In this document: positions 35,173 to 43,793 of the stretch, in pieces
How the letters are laid out: every line of letters begins with the position of its first letter
Numbering within the stretch: position 1 is the first letter of the stretch
Assembly (NCBI GenBank): GCA_016787755.1
Contig: JAEUUA010000018.1
Coordinates: 62,001-126,000 of the forward strand
Source of the DNA: Cyclobacteriaceae bacterium
GTDB lineage: Bacteria > Bacteroidota > Bacteroidia > Cytophagales > Cyclobacteriaceae
Reading direction: 5' to 3'
DNA length: 64,000 nt
Notes under the pieces: model-generated
Database searches by the model: none
What the model was told of the DNA's origin: nothing
Seen by the model: the letters and a program-made list of their open reading frames with translations, nothing else
Made by a program: the position numbers and the translations under genes

Positions 35173-36129
35173 TTAATTAGAAGATTGGCTAATCTTTTGC
35201 CAGGTTGTCTCTACCAATTTCTTGGTTGCCCGAATACCATCTGGCTCAGATAACAGCATACCTTCATACTCAATACCCACATAGCCCGAAAAATCAGACT
35301 CCTTTACAATTTTTAACATCTTATTATAATCGATCACCACCTCATCACCTTCCTCATTGAATCGGTATGATTTGGCACTAACTCCGCGTGCAAAAGGAAG
35401 CATTTCTGAAACACCTTGGTAGCGATCATAAACAGGTTTGCAAATTCCGTCCTGAGTGCTTCCCCACTTTGCCCCGGTACACCAATTCCCAAAGTCAGGG
35501 AGGGTACCACAGTTTTCCATGTTTACTTGTTTCATGATCTCTGCAATCCACTTTCCATCCGAACTATACAGTCCATGATTTTCAATCAACACATTGATTG
35601 AGTGTTTTTGCGCGTAGGTGCATAGTTGTTTCAATGCATCCACCATGGCCGCCTGAACTTCTTCTCTAGAACCTTCACCAAATGCATTAATACGAATAGA
35701 ATGGCATCCTAAAATATCCGCAGCATTAACCCACTTAAAATGATTTTCAACGGCCTGTTTTCGCTCTTCCACATTTGGGTTACCCAAATCACCTTCCTCA
35801 TCTACCATGATGAGCAAACTTTTCACACCCAATGAATCGGCTGTGCTTCTCATTCTTTTCCAAAACGCTTCATCGGTTGCGTGCCCTTTATAAAAACTGT
35901 TTACGTATTCAACCGCATTAATTCCAAAATCATTTTTTGCGATGGCGGCAAAATTCTCAGGTAGCAAAGTGCCTGCTTCAAGCGCCCGATGAATTGACCA
36001 TTGTGCCAATGAAAGTTTTAATTCGGTCACAGGTGTGCTGGGTTTGGGTGTACACTGGTTAAAAAATAATGGTAATAATACCAACCCGGCATAGATTAGT
36101 TTTTTTAGGAAAAGATAAGTTGATTTCAT
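35173..36129 (-). CDS. Lipoprotein TIM-barrel sugar isomerase/epimerase-like protein
   Basis: 318-residue predicted lipoprotein: basic N-terminus, hydrophobic stretch, then FFNQC with Cys26 as the probable lipid anchor. The mature part is a xylose-isomerase-like TIM barrel with FGINAVEYVNSF, SIRINAFGEG, LIENHGLYSSDG, GTLPDFGNW and GYVGIEYEG, giving the Glu/Asp/His metal-binding pattern. It converges on the Tat-exported isomerase at 34283, so two barrels of the same superfamily sit tail to tail in the sugar region. Confidence 0.8.
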   Translation of the reverse strand: MKSTYLFLKKLIYAGLVLLPLFFNQCTPKPSTPVTELKLSLAQWSIHRALEAGTLLPENFAAIAKNDFGINAVEYVNSFYKGHATDEAFWKRMRSTADSLGVKSLLIMVDEEGDLGNPNVEERKQAVENHFKWVNAADILGCHSIRINAFGEGSREEVQAAMVDALKQLCTYAQKHSINVLIENHGLYSSDGKWIAEIMKQVNMENCGTLPDFGNWCTGAKWGSTQDGICKPVYDRYQGVSEMLPFARGVSAKSYRFNEEGDEVVIDYNKMLKIVKESDFSGYVGIEYEGMLLSEPDGIRATKKLVETTWQKISQSSN

Positions 36130-36232
36130 TCAACTAAAGTACTCAATTGAACGAGTTCGTTCTCGAAAAATCTTTAGTCGGTAATTAAGAAATGTAGAGG
36201 CAATGAAATTGCAATACAGAAGGTCGATAAAT

Positions 36233-37888
36233 TTATACCAATTCGGGTATTTCCAATTTTACAGTTGTTCCGTGGCCTTCTTCCGATTCAATGCTGATGG
36301 AGCCCTTGAGTTTGTCAACCGTTTCCTTAACTATATAAAGGCCAAGCCCCGAACCGGCTCCATCATCGGTAGCCCGATAAAACATGCGGTACACATTTTC
36401 AATATGTTCTTTAGCAATTCCTCGCCCGTTATCTTCTATTTCAAATTGCACTTTTTGATTGATTACATTCACATTTATTTTAATAACCGGATCGCGGCCA
36501 TTTCTATACCGAATGGAATTTGAGATAAGATTATTTAAGATCACTTTTAATCGCCAACGATCACTGTGAAAGGGCTCAGATTGATGTATGTCAACGATCT
36601 TCTCCACAGCAGTTCCTGTAGACGTTGCAAATTTAAGTTGGTTAAATGTTTCGTCAATTAATTCTTCAAACTGAATCTTATCTCGCTTAACCTCTAGCCT
36701 TGAGTTGCGCGATTGATCTAAAATTTCTCTGATAAAATTATCCTGCTGCAGCGCACTGCTATAGATTTTATCTAGGTATGTTTTAGTCATTTTTGGATCT
36801 GCATCAGATTTAGCCAGATTGATTAAACCAAGTACGGATGCAATGGGTGCCCTTAAATCATGTGAAACGCTATACACAAAATTATCTAACTCACTATTTC
36901 TCTTACTGAGTTCCTTAGTTCGTTCTATCACCATTGCCTCCAGGGTGCTGTTGAATTGGGTCAATTCATTTTCAGCCTGTGTTCGTTCAGCCACTGTGGC
37001 TGATAACACAATTGCAGAGATGCAAATTGCTCCAATGAATATCTGTAATAACAGGAGTGTGTCATCTACCGTTCCTAATATAAAAGGGCCTTTGCTTTGA
37101 ATAGTAAAAAAAATGGCTACTAAAGATACAGCTAATGCAAAGGAAATAGTCACCAACAAATTAAAGCGAAACGCCAGCCATAATACTAGAGGAATCGCCA
37201 AATATGGGAGCGCGCGAACAAGGGAAGAGTTCAACAACAAAAAACAAATCCCAATCATGAGGACAATAAAAATCCCAGCCTCCACGGCACGTGGCAGCAG
37301 AAAATCAAATTTTTGTTTTTGCGAAGCCGCCAGGAGGAAGGGTGTAAACAAAAGAATCCCAACTACACTACCCACCCACCAGGTAAATGCACTTCTCAAA
37401 ACTGCTTCTGAGGAAATGGCGCCATTTACGTATAAACTTATTGTGCCAATAGATGCACCAATAACGCACATTAAGAAAGTGACAAACAAAAACCGGAATG
37501 TGTCCCTTGCTTTTCTAAAAGGATAGCTATCCTTGATCCAAGCTTTAACCAGGTAGTTTCCGAAAATCACTTCTAGGGTTTGCCCAAGGGCGATGAAACT
37601 GGAGATGGCGATAATGGCTTCCTTATCCAGATCTTGATTATTCCAATACGCCAATATATTTGCTACCAATGCGCCAAGGGTGACTCCTGGCCAAGCCGAA
37701 CGGCCTAATAAAATAATCAATGCAAAGGCAATACCCGAAGGGGGCCAGGCAGGTAAATCTGTTGTTTGTCGAAAAACCAAAAAATATCCCAACCGTGCGG
37801 CCAAATAATAGAGCACAGCTACCAGCCCAATTTTAAGGTCGGGTATATACTTAAGTGGTAGTTTAAAATTTAATTTCAATTGACTCAT
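36233..37888 (-). CDS. MASE1-domain sensor histidine kinase
   Basis: 551-residue kinase with the same layout as the 7608-9248 protein. The MASE1 membrane sensor (residues about 15-300) contains FRQTTDLPAWPPSGIAFALIILLG. A coiled coil then leads to HisKA with VYSVSHDLRAPIASVLGL. The HATPase domain has LNNLISNSIRYR, EDNGRGI and GSGLGLYIVKETV. I chose the ATG at 37888 (MSQLKLNF) over a TTG at 37894. No response regulator is adjacent. It sits between the sugar isomerase (103 bases downstream) and the divergent GH2 gene, so control of the sugar genes is possible but not shown. Confidence 0.9.
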   Translation of the reverse strand: MSQLKLNFKLPLKYIPDLKIGLVAVLYYLAARLGYFLVFRQTTDLPAWPPSGIAFALIILLGRSAWPGVTLGALVANILAYWNNQDLDKEAIIAISSFIALGQTLEVIFGNYLVKAWIKDSYPFRKARDTFRFLFVTFLMCVIGASIGTISLYVNGAISSEAVLRSAFTWWVGSVVGILLFTPFLLAASQKQKFDFLLPRAVEAGIFIVLMIGICFLLLNSSLVRALPYLAIPLVLWLAFRFNLLVTISFALAVSLVAIFFTIQSKGPFILGTVDDTLLLLQIFIGAICISAIVLSATVAERTQAENELTQFNSTLEAMVIERTKELSKRNSELDNFVYSVSHDLRAPIASVLGLINLAKSDADPKMTKTYLDKIYSSALQQDNFIREILDQSRNSRLEVKRDKIQFEELIDETFNQLKFATSTGTAVEKIVDIHQSEPFHSDRWRLKVILNNLISNSIRYRNGRDPVIKINVNVINQKVQFEIEDNGRGIAKEHIENVYRMFYRATDDGAGSGLGLYIVKETVDKLKGSISIESEEGHGTTVKLEIPELV

Positions 37889-38011
37889 TATCAAGTAAAT
37901 ATTAAAATAATTTTTGAATTATTCTAATATCCCATTTTCTGATTCGATTGGGGTCCTTCCTCAAGTGTAAATCAGGCCACGGCCTAAAAAAAAAATTCCA
38001 ATATTGTGAGT

Positions 38012-40768
38012 ATGAGAAATGTAATATCTACCCTGCTGGCAGTTTGTTTATTCAATGGTTTGCAATTACTAAATGCCCAATCGATTCCACTTCCTGAGCA
38101 TCCAAGACCTGATTTTGAGCGTTCGCTTTGGCAAAATTTGAATGGGCTATGGCAATTTGAGTTTGATTCGCTAGACCAAGGAGTTCAAAAAAATTGGCAA
38201 GATGGAAATTCAAATTTCTCACATCGTATTACAGTACCCTTTCCATGGGGTTCGCAATTATCCGGTGTAAAAGATAATGCGGATATCGCCTGGTATCGCA
38301 GAGAGATTGTGATACAGCCGGAATGGAAGACTAAACGAACATTTCTGACCATTGGAGCTTCCGATTGGGAAACCACTATTTGGTTAGATGGTCACCTGCT
38401 AGGAACTCATCAGGGGGGATATACACCTTTCTCATTTGAATTAACCAAACATCTTAAGTACGGTGCTTCACAAAAGTTAGTTGTGCGCGTTGATGATAAA
38501 CGAAGAGACTTCACCCTTTACGGGAAACAAGGATATGGCAATGCACGGGGTATCTGGCAAACAGTGTATGTAGAAGCGCGTGGAAAAGAATTTCTGGATG
38601 CCATTCATTTTATTCCTGACATTGACAAAGAGGAAGCCACAGCCACTATTTATTTATCAACTGATGCTGCTGCCGATACCCGGGTAAATCTCGCCATTAA
38701 AACTTCAGGTACTCCCATCATGGCAGAAGCAATTATTCCAAAAGGCAAAGACAAAGTATCGGTTACAATTCCAATTCCTCAGCCGCATCTTTGGTCGCTA
38801 AATGATCCCTACCTATATGAAGCAGAGGTAAAGCTTGGTAGTGATCAAGTGAAGACCTATTTCGGCATGCGCAAGGTCTCTGTGGTTAATCTTCCGGGAA
38901 CAGAATTTCCGTACATAGCCATTAACAATAAGCCCGTTTATCTTCAACTTACGTTGGATCAATCCTATCATCCTGAAGGATTCTACACGTTCCCCAGCGA
39001 TGATTTCATGCGCAAAGAAATTGAATTAGCCAAGTCGATTGGATTAAATGGTATCCGTCCGCACATCAAATCTGAAATTCCACGAAAACTTTATTGGGCC
39101 GATAAATTAGGCGTATTAGTCATGGCCGATTTGCCAAACAGTTGGGGCGACCCTGATGCCAACATGCAGCAGGAAGCGGAAACTACCTTTCGCGAAATGG
39201 TGAAGCGGGATTTTAATCATCCTTCCATTTTCTCATGGATTTTATTCAACGAAACCTGGGGTTTGCGTACGCACACAAAAGTAAATGGCCAAGAAGAGGC
39301 GAAGTATCTTCCTGAAACCCAGATGTGGGTTGCCTCCATGTATTATCTAGCCAAATCACTGGACCCAACAAGACTTGTCGAGGATAATTCGATTTGCTGC
39401 GGGGCAGGTCATACGCAAACCGATATCAACTCATTTCATGATTACCTTCCAGGCTGGGAATGGGAAGATCACTTGAAGAAATTAACAGAGCATTCATTTG
39501 AAGGTAGTACGTTTCAATTTGAAGATGGTTTTAAACAAGGCAAACAACCTAAAATTAATTCGGAGTGTGGAAATGTGTGGGGCTATGAAGGCAGTACCGG
39601 TGATGTAGATTGGAGTTGGGACTACCACCGAATGATTAACACGTTTAGAAAATATCCTGAAATAGCGGGTTGGTTATATACGGAGCATCATGATGTTATC
39701 AATGAGTGGAATGGCTACTGGCGTTTCGATCGCACCAATAAGTTTACAGGTGTTGAGCAACTAATGCCCGGTATGAAGATCAACGACTTTCATGCTGATG
39801 TTTATCTTTCAACGGGGAATGAAATTTGTAATACGGTAGCGGGTGGATCATCTGTGACTGTGCCCCTCTATATTTCTTCCATGACTGGCACAGACTATGG
39901 AAAACAATTGAAACTTACCTATCAGGCAACACTGCTAAACTCCATTGGCGAAACATCTTCAATCACGCAAGGATCCAAAATGATTGACTACCAGCCCTAC
40001 ATACAAAAAGAAATTGAGTCCCTTACGTTAGCCATGCCGAATACAGCAGGCCTTGCCAAACTCACGTTAAAAGTAGAAACTTTAGCAGGAGCAGTTTTGC
40101 ATCACAACTTCATGCACTTCGAAATTATTTCTGAAACTAAACTTCCAAAAACTGAAATCATATCCGTAACTCCTGCAGATTTTACGCACGCTCAATGGAG
40201 CAGCAAACAATGGAATGTGCTAGATGGTCTTAAAGTATGTGGTGCCGGAGAAGGGGATTTTGAGTACACGCTAAAGGTTGACAAATCAATAGCTCTTAAC
40301 AAGGTGAAGGAAGCATACTTCCTAATTGAAATCTCAGCTAAAGAATTATTTGTAAAAGATCGTGATGAAAAAGAAGAAAAAAGTGGAGATTTCATGTTAG
40401 GTGCAAAAGCATCGCCTAGCGGAAACCCGAACTCATACCCCATGACAGACGAAACATTATTTCCTTCCAAAATAACTGTTTCAGTTAATGGAGAAGTTGC
40501 ATTCACAACAACTTTACTAGATGACCCTGCCGATCATCGCGGTGTTTTATCATGGCATCATCAATTTAAAGATAGAAAATTGCGTGAAGCAGGTTCGTAT
40601 GGATACCTCACAAAAGTGCCTATAACCAAAAAACAACTGAAAGCGGCTCAGGAGAAAGGCGATCTTGTAATTAAACTAAAGACTGTTGGAAAAGGTGGCA
40701 TTGCCGTGTATGGCAAATCATTTGGTCAATATCCAATGGATCCTTCATTGGTATTGAAGATGAAGTGA
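38012..40768 (+). CDS. Glycoside hydrolase family 2 enzyme
   Basis: 918-residue exported glycosidase of the beta-galactosidase/beta-glucuronidase type. A signal peptide ends near LNAQS. A sugar-binding jelly roll follows (PFPWGSQLSG, AWYRREI, TPFSFELT), then an immunoglobulin-like domain and a TIM barrel. The acid/base Glu414 is in LFNETWG, and the nucleophile candidate Glu518 is in NSECGN. About 250 C-terminal residues form extra beta domains. I prefer the ATG at 38012 to the GTG at 38006. GH2 has many specificities, so the substrate (beta-galactoside, mannoside or glucuronide) cannot be assigned. Confidence 0.88.
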   Translation: MRNVISTLLAVCLFNGLQLLNAQSIPLPEHPRPDFERSLWQNLNGLWQFEFDSLDQGVQKNWQDGNSNFSHRITVPFPWGSQLSGVKDNADIAWYRREIVIQPEWKTKRTFLTIGASDWETTIWLDGHLLGTHQGGYTPFSFELTKHLKYGASQKLVVRVDDKRRDFTLYGKQGYGNARGIWQTVYVEARGKEFLDAIHFIPDIDKEEATATIYLSTDAAADTRVNLAIKTSGTPIMAEAIIPKGKDKVSVTIPIPQPHLWSLNDPYLYEAEVKLGSDQVKTYFGMRKVSVVNLPGTEFPYIAINNKPVYLQLTLDQSYHPEGFYTFPSDDFMRKEIELAKSIGLNGIRPHIKSEIPRKLYWADKLGVLVMADLPNSWGDPDANMQQEAETTFREMVKRDFNHPSIFSWILFNETWGLRTHTKVNGQEEAKYLPETQMWVASMYYLAKSLDPTRLVEDNSICCGAGHTQTDINSFHDYLPGWEWEDHLKKLTEHSFEGSTFQFEDGFKQGKQPKINSECGNVWGYEGSTGDVDWSWDYHRMINTFRKYPEIAGWLYTEHHDVINEWNGYWRFDRTNKFTGVEQLMPGMKINDFHADVYLSTGNEICNTVAGGSSVTVPLYISSMTGTDYGKQLKLTYQATLLNSIGETSSITQGSKMIDYQPYIQKEIESLTLAMPNTAGLAKLTLKVETLAGAVLHHNFMHFEIISETKLPKTEIISVTPADFTHAQWSSKQWNVLDGLKVCGAGEGDFEYTLKVDKSIALNKVKEAYFLIEISAKELFVKDRDEKEEKSGDFMLGAKASPSGNPNSYPMTDETLFPSKITVSVNGEVAFTTTLLDDPADHRGVLSWHHQFKDRKLREAGSYGYLTKVPITKKQLKAAQEKGDLVIKLKTVGKGGIAVYGKSFGQYPMDPSLVLKMK

Positions 40769-40813
40769 TGTGGAGCGTCTCATTCCTAAAGAATAAGAAA
40801 GAACATTATTGAC

Positions 40814-40821
40814 TATCTTTG
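40814..40821 (+). promoter_or_regulatory. Putative -7 promoter element of hpt
   Basis: TATCTTTG fits TAnnTTTG and ends 20 bases before the hpt ATG. It is the second of three near-identical TATCTTTGC elements in the window. Confidence 0.5.
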
Positions 40822-40841
40822 CGCTCCGCCTTAAGCGCTAT

Positions 40842-41390
40842 ATGAAAATTAAAGACCTCGAATTCAAAAAATTTATTGCTGCATCTAAGATTGATGAAAA
40901 AATAAGCGATCTGGCGAGTCATATCAATCACGATTATAAAGATAAGTTGCCCGTGTTTTTGCCCATATTAAACGGGTCTTTTATGTTTGCTTCCGACTTA
41001 TTAAAGGAAGTAAAGATTCCTTGTCGCGTTTCATTTGTAAAGACTTCTTCCTATTCAGGCACGGCAAGTACGGGTCAATTGAAAACTTTAATTGGGCATG
41101 ACGAAAGTTTGTTCAATCAACACATTTTAATTGTTGAGGATATCGTTGATACCGGTCTTACCCTTGGAAAGATAATCGAAGAACTTAGAGGGTTGGGGGC
41201 GAAGTCAGTAGAGGCCATTTCATTATTAAGAAAAAGTCCGGCACGCGAAAAGAAGGTTGATGTTAAGTATGTTGGTTTTGATCTTGAAAATGAATTTGTC
41301 CTCGGTTATGGTCTTGATTATGATGGACTAGGCCGCAATTACAAAGATATTTACAAAGCTGTTGATCCTTTAGAAAAAGCAGCCTCCTGA
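40842..41390 (+). CDS. hpt: Hypoxanthine phosphoribosyltransferase
   Basis: Purine salvage enzyme that makes IMP/GMP from hypoxanthine/guanine and PRPP; 182 residues. The PRPP motif is ILIVEDIVDTGLT, flanked by PVFLPILNGSFMFASDL and the late YVGFDLENEFVLGYGLDYDG, all typical of HPRT. I chose the ATG at 40842 (MKIKDLEF) over an upstream TTG that lies inside the promoter. It is followed by adk and obg, an order I recall from other Cytophagales. Confidence 0.95.
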   Translation: MKIKDLEFKKFIAASKIDEKISDLASHINHDYKDKLPVFLPILNGSFMFASDLLKEVKIPCRVSFVKTSSYSGTASTGQLKTLIGHDESLFNQHILIVEDIVDTGLTLGKIIEELRGLGAKSVEAISLLRKSPAREKKVDVKYVGFDLENEFVLGYGLDYDGLGRNYKDIYKAVDPLEKAAS

Positions 41391-41489
41391 AAACGAATAG
41401 TGAGATGAATCAACTTCCACCAATGGGTTGGAGAATTGTCAGTATGATCGTTATCTTGCACACCGTTTTACCTAAACCGACAGACCTAC

Positions 41490-42059
41490 ATGATCAATCT
41501 CGTTCTCTTTGGCCCACCCGGGGCAGGCAAAGGTACGCAAAGTGAAAAGCTCATCCAGAAATATGGATTTGTTCACATCAGTACAGGCGACCTCTTTCGT
41601 TGGCATACCAAAAATGATACCCCACTCGGCAAACGAGTAAAAGAGATAATGAACAGTGGTGCATTGGTTCCTGATGAAATTACCATAGCCATGTTGAAGG
41701 AAGAGTTAGATAAAAATCCACAGGCCAAAGGATTTTTGTTTGATGGGTTCCCGCGTACCGTCCCTCAGGCGGAAGCACTTGATAAGTTTATGCAAGCCAA
41801 CAATACAGCTATACATTATGTAATTGCGTTAGAGGTGACTGAAGAAGAAGTGCGCAACCGGATAGCTAAGCGCAGAACAATAGAGAATCGAGTGGATGAT
41901 GAGGAAGAAAAACTCAACAAACGCATCACCGAATATTTTACTAAAACCATTCACGTACTTCCCTATTACAAAAACCAGAGAAGATTAAACACCGTGCATG
42001 GCATAGGTGACATCGGTGAAATCTTCAATAACATAGCTACAATAATTGATAAAAAGTAA
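41490..42059 (+). CDS. adk: Adenylate kinase
   Basis: Interconverts ATP plus AMP with two ADP. It has 189 residues, the short-lid form with no zinc-finger lid. The P-loop GPPGAGKGTQ is at residues 7-16, with HISTGDLFR (AMP site), DGFPRTVPQAE and the R-I-A-K-R lid Arg residues. It is essential for nucleotide balance. It lies between hpt and obg in the same direction. Confidence 0.97.
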   Translation: MINLVLFGPPGAGKGTQSEKLIQKYGFVHISTGDLFRWHTKNDTPLGKRVKEIMNSGALVPDEITIAMLKEELDKNPQAKGFLFDGFPRTVPQAEALDKFMQANNTAIHYVIALEVTEEEVRNRIAKRRTIENRVDDEEEKLNKRITEYFTKTIHVLPYYKNQRRLNTVHGIGDIGEIFNNIATIIDKK

Positions 42060-42060
42060 T

Positions 42061-42114
42061 TCAAGATTCAATGTTCAAAATGACAAACTACTTTTTGAAT
42101 TTTGAACTTTAAAT
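42061..42114. repeat. Short dispersed TTCAA-type repeat in the adk-obg gap
   Basis: The gap holds TTCAAGATTCAA-type words at 42061-42081, and their near-inverse at 42093-42114, so it could fold on itself. The reverse complement of 42095-42114 matches 15869-15888 at 19 of 20 positions, so this is a dispersed element, not chance A/T bias alone. Confidence 0.65.
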
Positions 42115-42127
42115 CCGGAATTAAATC

Positions 42128-43117
42128 ATGTCTTCCCCAAACTTCATCGACTACGTAAAATTCAACTCTCGTTCAGGGCATGGGGGAGCAGGCTGTAGAC
42201 ATTTTCATCGTGAAAAGTTTGTTGATAAAGGTGGTCCTGATGGGGGCGATGGAGGTCGCGGGGGTCATATCATCTTAAAAGGAAATGCACAACTCTGGAC
42301 ACTACTCCATTTAAAATTTCGAAAGCATGTAGTCGCTGAAAACGGTAAACCTGGCGAAGCTCAGAATCGCACGGGTGCTTTTGGTAAGGATATTATTTTA
42401 GATGTTCCGCTAGGTACGATTGCTCGAAATGCTGAGACCAATGAAATTATATGTGAAATAAATAATGAAGGGGAGGAAATAATTCTTTCACCAGGTGGAC
42501 GAGGTGGAAAAGGAAATTGGTTTTTTGCAAACTCTACCAATCAAGCACCTCAACATGCACAACCCGGAGAACCCGGGCAGGATGACTGGATCGTGCTTGA
42601 ATTAAAATTATTGGCCGATGTGGGTCTTGTTGGATTTCCCAATGCTGGAAAGTCTACATTGCTTTCGGTTGTGTCTGCAGCGAAACCAAAAATTGCCGAC
42701 TATGCCTTCACTACACTTACTCCAAACCTAGGAGTAGTCAAGTATCGTGATGAATTATCTTTTGTGATGGCCGATATACCTGGTATTATTGAAGGCGCTG
42801 CTGAAGGACGTGGCTTAGGCATTCGGTTTTTAAAACACATCGAACGAAATTCCTTATTACTCTTTTTAATTCCAGCCGATTCGAAAAGCATACAACAGGA
42901 GTATGATATACTGTTAAATGAATTGCAGAAATACAACCCCGAACTGCTGGATAAAAAAAGGATTCTAGCCATTACAAAAAGTGACATGTTGGATGAAGAA
43001 CTAAAGACAGCTCTACAATTTGAAGTTCCGAAGAATATTCCCGCAGTATTTATTTCTTCTCTTGCCAATCAGGGTTTGGTTGAGTTGAAAGATCTTATTT
43101 GGAAGGCACTTCATTAA
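42128..43117 (+). CDS. obg: Obg family GTPase (CgtA)
   Basis: Essential GTPase tied to 50S ribosome assembly and stress signalling; 329 residues. The glycine-rich Obg fold runs over residues 1-155 ([32 protein letters not shown]). G motifs follow: G1 [10 protein letters not shown]2 with TTLTPNLG, G3 DIPGII and G4 TKSD. It ends soon after the G domain and lacks the variable C-terminal extension of some Obg proteins. It lies 68 bases after adk. Confidence 0.96.
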   Translation: MSSPNFIDYVKFNSRSGHGGAGCRHFHREKFVDKGGPDGGDGGRGGHIILKGNAQLWTLLHLKFRKHVVAENGKPGEAQNRTGAFGKDIILDVPLGTIARNAETNEIICEINNEGEEIILSPGGRGGKGNWFFANSTNQAPQHAQPGEPGQDDWIVLELKLLADVGLVGFPNAGKSTLLSVVSAAKPKIADYAFTTLTPNLGVVKYRDELSFVMADIPGIIEGAAEGRGLGIRFLKHIERNSLLLFLIPADSKSIQQEYDILLNELQKYNPELLDKKRILAITKSDMLDEELKTALQFEVPKNIPAVFISSLANQGLVELKDLIWKALH

Positions 43118-43148
43118 TTTCGCCCGACATTCTGACAAAATTCCACTA

Positions 43149-43164
43149 TTGGCAAAATTCTTGT
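43149..43164 (+). promoter_or_regulatory. -24/-12-like element upstream of grpE
   Basis: TTGGCA-A-AATTC-TTGT: a TGGCA block and a TTGT block with ten bases between the GG and the GT, close to the sigma-54 layout (GG-N10-GC) except for GT in place of GC. It ends 27 bases before the grpE ATG. A matching element precedes dnaK. TCTGACA lies upstream at 43131-43137. Confidence 0.45.
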
Positions 43165-43191
43165 CATTTTGCACTCCGTTAATCGATTATT

Positions 43192-43752
43192 ATGGAAAAT
43201 ACTACTCCGCAAGAGCAGGAAATAGAAAAACAAGTTGAATCAAGTACTGAATCCCCGGAAGGGCAGCCAGTAGAGACTCAAAAAACCGAAATCAAAGAGG
43301 ATTCAATAGACCCTATTAAAAAAATTCAAGACGAATTGGCAGAAGCTAAGGACAAATACATCCGCTTATATGCAGAGTTCGATAATTTCAGACGTAGGTC
43401 GTCAAAAGAGAAACTTGAAATGATTCAATCCTCTAATGAACAATTATTAAAGGCTTTACTCCCCGTGTTGGATGATTTTGAACGAGGTGAAAAAGCATTT
43501 AAGGAGAAGAACGATAAAGAGGCTGAGGGCTTTTTTCTGATTCAGAATAAGTTTAAGAAAGTGCTTGATCAGTATGATATAAAACCGATGGATGCGCAGG
43601 GAAAAGATTTCAATCCAGATCTTCACGAAGCCATCACTCAGGTTCCGGCCCCTCAGGAAAAATTAAAAGGAAAGGTTATCGATGTAGTTGAGAAGGGATA
43701 CTTGCTTAACGACAAAGTTATTCGCTTTGCTAAAGTGGTAGTCGGTAGTTAG
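43192..43752 (+). CDS. grpE: GrpE nucleotide exchange factor
   Basis: Cochaperone that releases ADP from DnaK; 186 residues. A long acidic, Glu/Gln-rich N-terminus (residues 1-45) is followed by a coiled coil (about 45-90, with [18 protein letters not shown]) and the C-terminal beta wing ([37 protein letters not shown]). It is transcribed with dnaJ (41 bases downstream), while dnaK is 16 kb away. A -24/-12-like element precedes it. Confidence 0.96.
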   Translation: MENTTPQEQEIEKQVESSTESPEGQPVETQKTEIKEDSIDPIKKIQDELAEAKDKYIRLYAEFDNFRRRSSKEKLEMIQSSNEQLLKALLPVLDDFERGEKAFKEKNDKEAEGFFLIQNKFKKVLDQYDIKPMDAQGKDFNPDLHEAITQVPAPQEKLKGKVIDVVEKGYLLNDKVIRFAKVVVGS

Positions 43753-43793
43753 CAAATCCCGAATTTCTAAATTCCAAACTCGAACCTCAAACA

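Noticed and set aside
42700..43068. 122-codon minus-strand frame inside obg
   Set aside because: It is the antisense shadow of a highly conserved GTPase gene with no supporting features.
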